A stretch of 64,000 nt of DNA from Apium graveolens (Eukaryota > Streptophyta > Magnoliopsida > Apiales > Apiaceae). The stretch covers positions 77,304,231 through 77,368,230 of the forward strand of contig NC_133647.1 of NCBI RefSeq assembly GCF_009905375.1. Reading direction: 5' to 3'. The translations under genes and the position numbers were made by a program. The notes beneath the pieces are model-generated. The model had not been told where the DNA came from, did no database searches, and worked only from the letters and a program-made list of their open reading frames with translations. Below, piece by piece: positions 47,805-59,700 of the stretch; position 1 is the first letter of the stretch; each line of letters starts with the position of its first letter.

Positions 47805-48170
47805 ATGGTTCTTTTCAACTTGCTCTTGAACTATGAAAATTTCAATGTAAAGTTGAGTTGTGATGACTGACAACAGGAATGGCATGTCACCGCCATTCCT
47901 GAAGAGATCTAGAACTCTGTTCCACAAGAGGTTCACACAGACCTCTTGTTCTTTTCGATGGACTATCAGCTCCATCTTGATCGATTGGAAGAAGAAAGGA
48001 AAGAGGCTCTCCTTCAGCAAGATGGATCTCCTTCAGCAAGAATGGATCATCCATCTTGCAGTGCTCTTTGTCAGCAGCATGAGGAACTAGTCGATAGGTT
48101 TTCTTCTAGGACTAAGGCTATTGATGTTAACCATCTTAGACTAGGAATATCTTGTAATTTTTGCATGTAA
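47805..48170 (+). pseudogene. S3 small ORF after the spacer (122 codons, two stops)
   Basis: One frame from ATG 47805 to TAA 48168-48170, interrupted by TGA 47868-47870 and TAG 47910-47912. The C-terminal half has a charged helix, LHLDRLEEERKEALLQQ, and CQQHEELVDRF. It is followed by AT-rich, 3'-UTR-like sequence to about 48345. I do not recognise it. It may be a separate accessory ORF or a remnant of the env-like N terminus; it does not resemble the S2 env-like start by eye. Confidence 0.5.
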
Positions 48171-48344
48171 TCTATAAATTTCATGAAATGTAATCATTTG
48201 ATATATTAATGAAATTTCCATTGATTGCAAGATTTAGTCTCTTTTTCTTATATTATGTGATTGTGAATGTTATTAGTGCAGTCTGTTAATCTATTTTTTG
48301 ATGAATATTTTGATTAAAACCGTGTTCAGTAATAAATTGTGATA

Positions 48345-51088
48345 ATTTGAGATAGTTGAAGCACAGGTTCATGCATCAGAACCTGTGACATTTGAAGCTG
48401 AGAATGTTGCCACTCAGAAAGAAACAGCAGCTCAAAGTTCTGATACTTTGAAAAGAAAGAAATTTGTTAGTTCTGTTGCTACTGAAGCAACTCCTTCATT
48501 GGCAAGGAGATTGAAGAAAATGAAGAATAAGAGGTATTTGGCTAAGGCTCCATCAAAAGATACTGAGGAAGCTGAGGAAGGGGATCAGAAATCTCTGATC
48601 TCACAAGAACCAATTATCATTGAAGCCCTTCCACCACAAGCCAGAGGTACTGCTAATGATACAATGGTTACCCCTCCTGTCTCTCCTATTAAAGCTACAG
48701 ATGATGCTAAAGAACAAACTGAAAACTCTGAGATAGATATTCACAATTTGAATATATCAAATGTTCTTTATCTGGAAGCTCCATCTACAGAAGCTCAGCC
48801 ATCTACAGTCAACTCTCCAATTTTAAATGCCGAGATACCATCTACATCAACCACACCAGCTCTGGAGATAAATTCTGATGCTCAGAATTTAGATAATGTT
48901 ATTCCTGAATCTCCAGTAGCATCACACACTCTTGTGCTATCAGAACATAATGTGTCTTCCTCAAGTTCTGAAGACAGTGTTTCTGTTGAGACTCCAGTTC
49001 CCATACTAGGCAAGGAAGCATTGGTGAAGAAATTTGTTGAAAAGGAAGCACCTATTCCTTGGGAGGATACTCACAGAGGTGTGGAGTGGACCAAGAAGTG
49101 GAATGAATCAAATTTTATTTTAAGCCCTAGAATTCTGACAGAGCATAATGCTAAAGCTAATGAGTTTCTCACAAATGCTGATTTCAAGACACAACTCAAG
49201 ATCATAACTCTGTCTACCAAACATCTTCAAGATCTACATTCTTCTACTCTTGAAAAGGTTGATACACTAAAGGAAAAAGCTGATAAACTAGATCTACAGA
49301 TCAAGCTTGACAAGAATAGGTATATCAGACCTACTCTTGAGAAAATTGAAGCCATTGAGAAGATTCAAGAGAAGCAACAGACCCAAATTATTGAGGTTCT
49401 AGCTAACCAAGCTTCTCAGAAAGCTCAATTGGATGATATCCAATCTTTAGTTGAACTTCTTCTCTCTCTCTCTTACTTCCTGATGATGCCAAAAAAGAGG
49501 AGAAGGTAGTTAAGTCCAAATGCTCACCTACTCAAATACTGAAGAAAAAGGATGATAAAGGTGATGACCAGGGAAACTCTGATAAGAGCAGAGGTCAAGG
49601 AAAAGTTCAAGGAAAATCTTCTACACAGAACAAGTCAAGTTCTGATACTGTGAATGCTAAAAGTCTGAAGTCAAGTTCTGATAAGCAAAGTCTGATGTCA
49701 AGTTCTGATATTCTGATTCAGTCAGGATCTAAAGACTCTCAAAAGTTTTTACAAACTCTAAAGCTAAAGGGGAAGCAGACTACTGTTTATTACAAAGATC
49801 CTAAAATCCAGACACTTGATGAGGAGATAGCTAGAAGATTATTTCTGAAACAAAATCCAGGAATGGATTTGGAAACTCTCAAGGAGGAAGAAGCTAGATT
49901 TGCATCTGAGAAAACAAATTTTAATTCTAAAGCTTCTGATGCAAAGAAACCCCCAAGGCCTAAGGAAAAAGGCATTGTGATCAGGGAAAATTCAAATTCT
50001 GAGACTTCAAAGTCCAACACTAGATCACAAACTGAGATTGATCCTAAGTCAAAAGGAAAAGAAAAGGTTGGTGAACCTTTAAAGATTGATAAAAAGATAA
50101 GTTCTTCTGTTCCAGTCTATCAAACTACAATGCATGATGATGATTTGATAGAAGATAAAACTGTTCAAATTCTGAAGAGAAGAAAGATAATCGAAGAATC
50201 TAAAACTACCTCTGACACTGCTCAAGTTGTTCAGAATGAAGAACAACAAGTTACAGAAGAAACAGTAAATTCTGATCAAGTTGATTTGAAAAAGATGATA
50301 ATTGCTGATAAGAAGAAGCTGTTATGGAAGAAATCTACTCCAGTTGAACCAAAATCCAATCTTATGATTAATCAACTCGTAACATTTGGGTTGAGAGCCA
50401 AGCAACCTAGAGATAGAGCTGGATTAGGTTCCGATGAAGAGAAGATACAAACAGGAGTAGAAGTTACTCTAAGAGATCCTTTCATGTTGACAAACAAACC
50501 ATATGAACAAATCAAACAAAAGCACCTTGACAAAGTGCTGTCTGCTCAAATTGTGATAGATGCACATGATAAGGATAATCTAAAGGAGAAATTGATATTA
50601 TTTCTCAATGATGGACTAACTTACAGACTAGCTGATACTGATGTGCTAAAAAAGTCTGTCAGAGAGCTTCAACATATTCACTATCTTCTGGAATTAAAAT
50701 TTGATGTTACAAGAAGATGGCCAGAATACATTTTGAAGGCTATAAGAGATCTACTTAGAATCTCTGGTACAAAGACTTCTCAGTATATACCAATGATTAC
50801 TGAAGGTGATGGAAGAGAAATTCCTATGCTGAAGATCTCTGCTAAGGTGGAAGTTATTATGAAAGGAAGATGCTTATGTTATAATGAAAACTCTTCACAT
50901 CCTAGAGTTATCAGACTTGGTGATGGAGTTGAAAGAACATCAACAGCCATTTATGAAATTGGTGATAATAAAGATGAAGAACTGATGCAGGTTAAAGAAC
51001 AGTTAGTTGAAGTTCTGAAAAAAGCTGAAGATAAGCTGGTAAAAGATTTTGTTCAGAATCATTATGGATTCAGATTGATCCAGTGATG
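48345..51088 (+). pseudogene. S3 env-like ORF (frameshifted, N terminus missing)
   Basis: Coding sequence without a clear start runs from about 48345 to a frameshift near 49450-49509, then 49650-51086 in another frame to the stop. The shift coincides with a CT microsatellite (TTCTTCTCTCTCTCTCTTAC, about 49456-49475). Middle part: Ser/Thr/Pro/Glu-rich with a coiled coil (about 49240-49420) and TTCTGAT words read as Ser-Ser-Asp repeats (49630-49720). C-terminal part: helical, globular-looking block with LADTDVLKKSVRELQHIHYL and a coiled coil before the stop. No obvious signal peptide or transmembrane helix, so the env label rests on position in SIRE elements. Confidence 0.75.
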
Positions 51089-51212
51089 TTGGTAAAGCTA
51101 CAAGGACTGTAAGTTGTAGTTAATAGTCTTATTAAACTCTCATTGCATTTGAACTTAAAAGTTTTTGAAATCATCAAATCTATTAAGTTGTATATTTTGC
51201 ACAATTTACAAG

Positions 51213-51223
51213 TTGGGGGAGAT
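51213..51223 (+). promoter_or_regulatory. S3 polypurine tract
   Basis: TTGGGGGAGAT directly before the TGTTAG start of the 3' LTR. S1 has the same GGGGGAGATT motif. Confidence 0.9.
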
Positions 51224-51811
51224 TGTTAGATATATTTGAGATGTCATGTCTAATGTGTTTCATGTTTAGTTTTCAGATCTTAACAAACAGGAAATATCAG
51301 TACTTACTGGAATCAGTACTTACTGGAAGTCAGAACTTAAGGATATCAGAACTTAGTTTATCAGAAGATAATTATCAGAAGATAGATATCAGAACTTAAG
51401 TGCGGGAGGACTTACAGTTAAGGAAGGAAGCTGATTTACAGGAAAGAAGATCGAGACTAATACAAAAGAAGATATGCATGGAAAGAGTTCGAAGATAAGA
51501 AGACGTTTATAAGATATCTGATTGATATATTTTAGGAGACAAAATTATATTCCATATCAATTAGAAGTTATCTTTTAACTGTGTACTATATAAACACAAA
51601 CATAGGTTTACACTATATGTGTTATCATTATCGAGAAGATCATACAGTGTAACCTAGCAGCTCTCGTGATATTTGTTCATCACTGAGAGAGAACGGTTCC
51701 ATGAGTTTATTATATTAAATATATCTGTTTACTGTTACTTGTGTTCGAAATCGATTTGATTGTATTAAACACTGTATTCAACCCCCTTCTACAGTGTTGT
51801 GTGACCTAACA
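51224..51811 (+). repeat. S3 3' LTR (588 bp)
   Basis: Same sequence as the 5' LTR with small indels, for example a ~16-bp duplication around ATCAGTACTTACTGG (51298-51325) and a short deletion near 51700. Ends GTGTGACCTAACA, followed by the GTGAA duplication at 51812-51816. Confidence 0.93.
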
Positions 51812-51816
51812 GTGAA

Positions 51817-54464
51817 AATATGTAAACTCAGTTATGCTATGCTTGAATCACCCACTATTTACTGTGAAGTTGTGGAGGAGATATGGACAACTGCAGTGTA
51901 CAACTCCACTGACAAGACCATCACTTTCACTCTCAAAGGTAAACAGTTTTGCATTAATAGTGACATTGTCAAAGCATGCTTTAGAATTCCTGATAATATT
52001 GCTACTATTCCACACACAGACACATACATAGTTAATATGCTAAATTCCATGGGATATGCACTTTCCACTTCTAAGTTAAGTGAAATTAGAAGGTTAGGTC
52101 TTAGAAAGGAATGAAGCTTTTTGTGTGATGTGGTAACTAAGGTATTTTCTGGTAAGATTAGTAACTTTGATTCTGTTAACATTTTCATGCTTAACATGCT
52201 TTACATGCAAGTTACTGATAAATACTTTAATTTTAGTAACTTGGTCTTGTTTGAGTTAGGTTATAAGTTAGGAGAACTGAATAAGAGAGGTAAAAGTGTC
52301 TACTATGTTAGATTCTTAATGATGCTTGCTAACCATCTCATTGAGAACATTGTAATTAAGAACCCAACCAACAAGCTGAATTGTTGGGTTCAAGAAAGGA
52401 GGATTATTGCAGATCTCAATAGGACAAATCACCACAAAGTTGTGCCTCTCCTTTATTTTCCAATCATGGAGGGACCTCAGTTAAGTGAGATAAGCACCAC
52501 TGTCTCCACTCTTCCAACCTCACATATTTCTTTGCCTTCAAGTGTAGCAATGGCATCTGTGTCAATGACCCAACAGATGCTTACCCAAGCTACCAAAACA
52601 ACAACTTCTAAACCCAAAACTAAGAAAGCCCCCTCTGGTTTCTTTCAAAAGAAATCAGTTGCAAAATTCACTAAACACAAAGAGGGGAGTGTGAAGGTGA
52701 GTGAGCAAGGTGAGGGACAGGGTGAAATCAAAGAAACCCTAAGGATAAGGCTGGTGAGATGAGTGTACCCAAGCCTAGCCACACCACAGTTTCCTAACAA
52801 ACTGTGGTTGTAAATAAGGAAATTAGCTCAATTCTAGTTTCATCCTCCCAAAAGGATGTTATTATTGAAACAAGCTCCCAACCAAGAGCATAGGCCAAGA
52901 GGGGTAGGGACACTAGTTCACCACAAACTTATGCTAGAAAGAAAAGATCAAAAACCCTTGGGGATGCACAGGGAACACACACAGTGCAAACTGGTGCTAA
53001 AGACCCAATCACTGCACCTTCTCAAAGTCAGATTGATGTGACTCCAATAAATATGGAGTCACAGCCAAAATCTTTAACAATTGAAGCACCTGAAACACCA
53101 AATTCACCCACACACTTACTAGATGTTGACATGATCAATACATCACTTCCAAATTCTCCATCTTTAACTTTTGTGGAGAAGCCAAAAATCCAAGCAAGTG
53201 AGCATCATCTTTTAGATGATTTGTTGGCTCACTTGCCATTTCGTTCTGAGTCTGTTGAGACATCTGTGCCTAAATTTTCATCAATCTACACAGAGTCTAC
53301 AATAGTCTCCACTCCAAACTCATTCATTTCTTCTATCCCGATGGATATTCATCATCCGTCGAGTAGTGATTGTATCCCGACGGATAAGCCTAACAGCAGT
53401 CATCCGTCGGATAGCCTTACTACTGTCCCGATGGATATTCATCATCCATCGGGTGTCTCTGCATAACTTTAAATTTCTTCATTTTTTACAAGTATAGAAG
53501 ACATAGTGGTAGTGCTATCACTCTTAGGACTGAGGGAAGGGAGTGAATTGAGTGAGAGTCTGGGTTGCTCCCTGGAAAAGGAGAGAAAATGAGTGATCAA
53601 ATGCAGACCATTTCTTCAGGTCTGGTAAAAGTGAGTGAGAGGAGTCCCACCTTAGATGGTGAAGGTGAGGATGTGAGGGTGGGAAACTAATGGGAGCCCT
53701 TGATGCAAGAACAGAGAGATCATGAGAGAATGCAGGTACAGGAGAAATAAGGGTGGACATCATTGTTAGTGAGTCAATGAATGTCAATGAAGCAGACAGA
53801 GAAGAACTATCTCAGTATAGTCAAGCTGTTATAGATTCCACCTCTTTGGATGCTGAGACATTTACTCATCCTGTTCCAGCATATCAACTTTTAGCTGGAC
53901 AAGGCAATGAAAATGCAGAAAGGATGCTAAATTTGGTGTACACCACTCAATCCATGCAAAGAGCAAAGGAGACCATCACAACTATGCCTTCTACAACTAG
54001 TGATGACATAGATTATGAGGCTAGTGGGTCAGAAGAATTCTTTGGTAATGAGGATGAGGATAGTGAAGAGGAGTCACTTGACATAGGGGGAGAAGTAGGC
54101 CCTAGTTCCAGATCTGGTATGCCAACTTGGGCATTTTCAAAGAAATGTGATGAACATTATTTCAATACCACCCTCATTCAACTCATCAGTCAGACACAAT
54201 CTGTTCTTCAATCAACAACAAATGCCAGCACCAAGAAGCTCCTAAAAGCACACCTTGCTTCTCTTCAGTTAAAAAAAAATCCAAGGCTTTCAACACAGTC
54301 AGAATGTCACTTCCATCAAAAATGAGGTTGATCAAATGAAGAAGGACATTTCTGAAAGATTGAATGTTAAACTTCCAGAAGCAATAATGATTGATATTAA
54401 GAGACAACTAAGGAAGAACTCTGATCTTGCCACAAAGGTGGAGTCCTTGGTCAAAAGGATGACT
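51817..54464 (+). pseudogene. S2 env-like ORF, main part (broken, cut by C2)
   Basis: Continues the frame of 33892-34016 across the S3 insertion (KICKLSYAMLESPTIYCEVV). Breaks: TGA 52112-52114 with the frame resuming at once, a frameshift near 52750, stop at 53464-53466, frameshifts in 53467-53752, then 53753-54325. N-terminal ~200 residues look globular; the middle is Ser/Thr/Pro-rich and includes family words at 53337-53455 read as Asp-Ile-His-His-Pro-Ser repeats; then an acidic stretch (SEEFFGNEDEDSEEES) and a helical tail. Cut by the C2 LTR at 54465. No clear signal peptide or transmembrane helix. Confidence 0.77.
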
Positions 54465-56755
54465 TGAGGTGCCCCAAAATCCGGGGTCAAGGATCTAGGA
54501 GGCCATGCCATCTTGAATACTATATATCACATACCTCGCATCACAATATATAAATACTCACACTTCACGATCCCACACTTACCACACACACACACTTATA
54601 GGTTATTGTCTTGGAAACGAACCATTCATTACTAGAGTAAATCAATCCACAAACTGATCATTATTACAACCCAAAAGTAATTAAGTCTTACAGGGGAATA
54701 ACCTTTAAGTAAGGCTAGTCCGTCGGCCAAATATTTGTTTCTTATTCACTACCTTACATAAGTCATACTTGTAAATAAGTCGGACTAAAAACAACTGAAA
54801 ATTAATCCATCTTATTCGGTCTACCTATGGTACAACACCGAACATCCTACGGAACAGCTGGTCGTTTCCTACCCGTTTCCTGGTTGTGAGTTTCATGATA
54901 GGCATCTTGATTCACTGTTGTGTTGTGTCAATTTAAGAAAACAAGTGTGAGCTATAATGCCCAGCATAATAATGTACAGTATGAAATGACTGTATGGTAA
55001 ACTCAAGTAAAACATCATATATGATAATTATGTTTTATTCAAATATAGTTTTCCTTGGTAATACACACCTTCTTATGAAAACAATTCTTTAATGGATTAT
55101 TATCCTGCGAATACCTTAATGGTAAACCCAACACCTAAGCTTGGATTACGGTATTGCATCACAATTCCAATTGGAAGAATAGGACATTCACTGGAGCCAC
55201 CACATACGATGATCAGTCGTACTACGGAAATAGTAACCTTTTCTACATGTAGATGGCCGCATTTGGGCCTTTTCTGTGTCCGTCCCTCTCATGTACACAC
55301 TTCGCGTCTATCTCTCTCAAGACACGGTTTTGCGTCGATCCCTCTCAGGTACGCATACTCCACATGTTCATCAGTATATAAGATACCTTCTCATGTGGTA
55401 GTAAATTGGTAGTCTCCCCAGTCCACGAAGTACTGGAGTCTACCCCTCCTTTTTCTTGCAAGAATCCCATCATATATATGGAACTTATATTGTTTCCCAA
55501 TCATATTGCTTGTTGATAGGTACACTTGGATATGTACGTATATATATGCACTTCCGAGAATTTTTGGAGGAAGTACTAAGGATGTGAGTTGACCGTTGTC
55601 AACATATTTATTATATAAGGGGGAATTGATTTTGAAACTATAATCAAAATAATTAAAATAAGTCGAGATAATATTCTCTGACGTTCTGAAATTATTCAAA
55701 TGATTTTCTGAAAATCCGAAAGTATTTTAAATTAGGTTTTATGATTTTTAAATCATAAATAAATCATTTAATAAATAATTAATAATTAAATATTAATTAT
55801 TGTTCCCCAATCATATTGCTCGTTGATAAGTACACTTGGATATGTACGTATATATATGCACTTCCGAGAATTTTCGGAGGAAGTACTAAGGATGCGAGTT
55901 GATCGTTGTCAACATATTTATTATATAAGGGGGAATTGATTTTGAAACTATAATCAAAATAATTAAAATAAGTCGAGATAATATTCTCTGACGTTCTGAA
56001 ATTATTCAAATGATTTTCTGAAAATCAGAAAGTATTTTAAATTAGGTTTTATGATTTTTAAATCATAAATAAATCATTTAATAAATAATTAATAATTAAA
56101 TATTAATCTCTAAATAATTAAACCTCAAATAATTATACTTTAAAAGAATATTTGAAATAATATTGCTCAACTAATTTATGTTTAAGTAATTTAATATTCT
56201 TTAATATTTAATCGAGTCTGAAGTAAATATTCACTGGAGAATACTTCTCCCATAATAAATGAATAGTTAATAAATATTTATTATTCGAACAATAAAGTAT
56301 AGTTTAGGGAATACGATCTTTGGAAATCGTTTTAATAAAAGTTCGAGGTGTTTAATATTTCATAAGTGGACGTTGAGTCCTGTAAAACGTACTACTATGG
56401 ACTTCTAATCGTTCTATAATATCACCAGAATGATTCCTGGGTTTTTATTTTAAAATCCCGACCGACTCTTGGTCTTATAATTATACGTCACGCTTATAGC
56501 GGAGTTAAACATTTTACGATATATGCTTATCGTACAACATCGCTACATTATGCGAAAACTCAATTACTAAGTATCATGGAAAGCATGGTATTTATGCAAT
56601 GATAATAAAATAATCCTTTCACAACACAACAGTAAATGGGGCTGGGTTCGTAAACTTGCCTGGGTATCTCGAGGTGAAGGATGCTCTAGGTTCCGCTCGG
56701 AAATCTATAATCATAAACAAAATTCATTTTGTTAGGTCCCTTTTTAATTTACGGT
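54465..56755 (-). repeat. C2 3' LTR (truncated, with internal duplication)
   Basis: Plus-strand start TGAGGTGCCCCAAAATCC corresponds to TGTGGCGTCCCAAAATCC at 61368. Homology with the right LTR runs to about 56755 (AATTTACGG), where pol sequence follows directly. It carries a 310-bp tandem duplication absent from the other LTR. Confidence 0.88.
55488..56107. repeat. 310-bp tandem duplication in C2 left LTR
   Basis: Units 55488-55797 and 55798-56107; landmark TCATATTGCT occurs at 55501 and 55811. Few differences separate the two. The right LTR has a single copy (from about 62431). Confidence 0.92.
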
Positions 56756-59700
56756 GCCCGGACTTGGTCAGTCTACCTATGATAACCAATATGGCATCGT
56801 GATTGGTTTTCGTCCTTAGTAGGCCTGTCACAAAATCCATGGATATATGCTCCCATTTCCATTCCGGAATTTCCAGGGGCCGTAATAGTCCACTCGGTCG
56901 CTGATGTTCAGCCTTCACTCTCTGGCATGTCAAGCATTTGCTGACCCACTCTGCTACTTCTCTCTTCATTTTAGGCCACCAATAATATTCCTTAAGGTCA
57001 CGGTACATCTTTATACTTCCTGGGTGTATTGAATATCTAGAGTTGTGCCCTTCGTGGAGCAGCTCATCCTTTAATTCTTGTACATTTGGAATCCAAATTC
57101 GGGACGCATACCTCATGATCCCTTTCTCGTCCTTCTCGTATCTCACTTCCTCACCGGTCAATTTTCCTCTTTCTTCACTCATATTCTTTTCCTGACATAC
57201 TCGTATCTTTTCAGTCAGCTCCGACACTAGCTTAATCTCAAATAATCCTTCTGTTCCTTTACCGGTCATTCTCACGTCAATTTCCATCTTCTCAAATTCT
57301 TTAATTAACTCCTCGGATGTCATTATCATTTTGAGTTTTTCCATCCTACTAAGGGCGTCAGCCACCATATTGGCTTTACCCGGGTGATACAAAATTTCAC
57401 GGTCGTAGTCCTTAATCAACTCTAACCATCTCTTCTGTCTCATGTTTAGTTCTTTATGACTAAAAATATATTTGAGGCTCTTATGGTCTGTGTAAATCTC
57501 GCATTTCTCACCGTACAGGTAGTGCCTCCAAATTTTCAGGGCAAACATTATGGCTGCTAATTCTAGATCGTGCGTTGGGAATCTAATCTCATACTCCTTC
57601 AATTATCTAGAGGTATACGCGATAACCTTTCCATGCTGCATAAGCACACATCCTAGTCCTTCATGCGATGCATCGTTGTATATCACAAACTCTCCATTTC
57701 CATCGGGAAGAGCGAGCACTGGTGCCGACACCAATCTCCTTTTTAGTTCCTGAAAGCTTTTTCTCACATTTCTCTGTCCATACAAACTTTTCTGTTTTCC
57801 GGGTAAGTCTAGTCAGTGGGCCGGCTATCTTAGCAAAGTCTTGTACGAATCTCCGGTAATATCCAGCTAAAACCCACACAACTCCTAACCTCTGTTGGGG
57901 TAGTTGGTCTTTCCCAGTTGGATACCGCCTCTATCTTGGCGGGGTCAACTAAAATTCCTTTGCTACTCACCACATGCCCTAAGAACTGAACTTCCCTTAA
58001 CCAAAACTCGCATTTCGAGAACTTGGCTTATAATATCTCATTCCTCAAGATTTCTAAGACTATCCTCAAATGGTCTACATGTTCTTGCTCTATCTTTGAG
58101 TAGATTAGAATATCATCTATAAAAATTATCACACATATATCCAGGTACATTTTGAACACTCTGTTCATCAAATCCATAAAGGTTGCGGGTGCATTGGTTA
58201 GCCCAAACGACATGACTAAGAACTCATAGTGTCCATACCTAGTGCAAAAAGCAGTCTTTGGTATATCCTCAGGTTTGATTTTCAACTGGTGATATCCTGT
58301 CCTCAAATCTATTTTGGAAAATTGTACAGCACCCTTGAGTTGGTAGAATAGGTCATCAATCCTAGGGAGAGGGTACCTATTCTTAATAGTCAGCTTATTC
58401 AATTCTCGGTAGTCTATGCATAATCTCATACTGCCGTCCTTTTTGTTTACGAACAGTACTGGCGCTCCTCATGGCGACACACTGGGTCTTATCATTCCAT
58501 TATATAATAAATCTTGTAGTTGAGAAGCTAGTTCCTTCATCTCAACTGGGGCTAGCCGATAAGGGGCCTTGGATACTGGTGTTGTTTCTCGTGCTAATTC
58601 AGCGATTTCTATTACTCTGTCGTGTGGCAACCCTGGTAAGTTCTCTGGAAACACATCCTCGAATTTATTCATTATGGGTATGTCCTGTATGTTAGGAACT
58701 TCCTTCTTATTATCCATCACATAAGCTAAATAGGCCTTGTTACCTTTATTTAACAATCTTTTTGCCTGTATCATGGTCAGAAATTTCTGAGTCAGTCGTT
58801 GACCTTTAAACACTACTTCTTTTCCATTTTGCACTCTTATCTTCACCCTCTTCCACTCACAATCTATTTGCGCTCCGTTACTAGATAACCAATCCATTCC
58901 AAAGATTATATTAAACTCTCCTAACGCAAATGGGATTAGGTCAACCTCAAAGACCTTCCCTTCTAATTTCAGCTTGCATTTGGGGTGTACTTGATTCACA
59001 GAAATTATTTCTTTGTTTGCTATTTCCACTTGTAATACCTCACGTAAGGGTACAGCGTTAAGTTTTAACTTTTTAGCAAAATCTTGAGATATAAATGACT
59101 TGGTCGCTCCAGAATCAAATAGGATATTTGCATGTTCGGAATTTAACAGAAGGGTACCTGCTATTACGTCAGTGTTCCGGATAGTGTCCTGAACGGTCAT
59201 GTTGAAGGTCCTAGCAGCTGGGGGCCGGTTGGATGCAACTCTACTCATCCCTGAGGCTGGGGGCTTCAATGTCGGGCAATCCTTCCTTATGTGTCCTACT
59301 TTCTCATATTAGAAACATGTCACGCTGGGTTTGTTGCAGTTGTTGGCAAGGTGTCCGGTATGGTCACACTTATAGCATTTCAGAGGGGCTCTCGCCAGGC
59401 TACACACTCCAAGGTGTCTCCTCCTACAGGTTTGACACTCCGGTATTGGGACGCGGGGTTGACTATGAAATGTTGCCCTACATTATCCGCCGCCATGGCC
59501 AACACTCTCACTTGGGGCCTTTCTGATTCCAGGGCCTCGTGCAGGTTGGGACACCATTCCCCTGACGAGCCTGCTTGGAAGGCTCCTGTTCCCGATTCCT
59601 CCTCCTTGGCTTCCTATCTTCCTTTTCCTATTTTCCTTTTCCTTCAAACTTTGTTCACTGTCGGCTTCAACGATCGAGGCTTTCTGCACTAAGGTGGCGT

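Larger units (their letters stand above)
34017..51811 (+). mobile_element. SIRE-type Ty1/copia element S3 (contains Athila insertion)
   Basis: Both LTRs are present (34017-34595; 51224-51811), with Met-type PBS, gag, PR, IN, RT, RNase H, spacer, small ORF, env-like ORF and PPT. It is flanked by GTGAA on both sides. A 6.2-kb Athila derivative splits gag at 36083-42283. The two LTRs are very similar by eye, apart from small indels. Confidence 0.93.
26535..54464 (+). mobile_element. SIRE-type Ty1/copia element S2, split by S3 and cut by C2
   Basis: Order on plus: 5' LTR, Met-type PBS, gag, protease, integrase, RT, RNase H, spacer, env-like ORF. S3 is inserted at 34016/51812 within the env-like ORF, and C2 at 54465, still within it. 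The 3' LTR lies beyond the window. The gag-pol order (IN before RT) is Ty1/copia. S2 is inserted in S1 (5-bp candidate duplication GTTTC at 26530-26534). Confidence 0.88.

Noticed and set aside
55391..56009. Two near-identical minus-strand ORFs as a tandem gene pair
   Set aside because: They are chance frames inside a 310-bp duplication of an AT-rich LTR.
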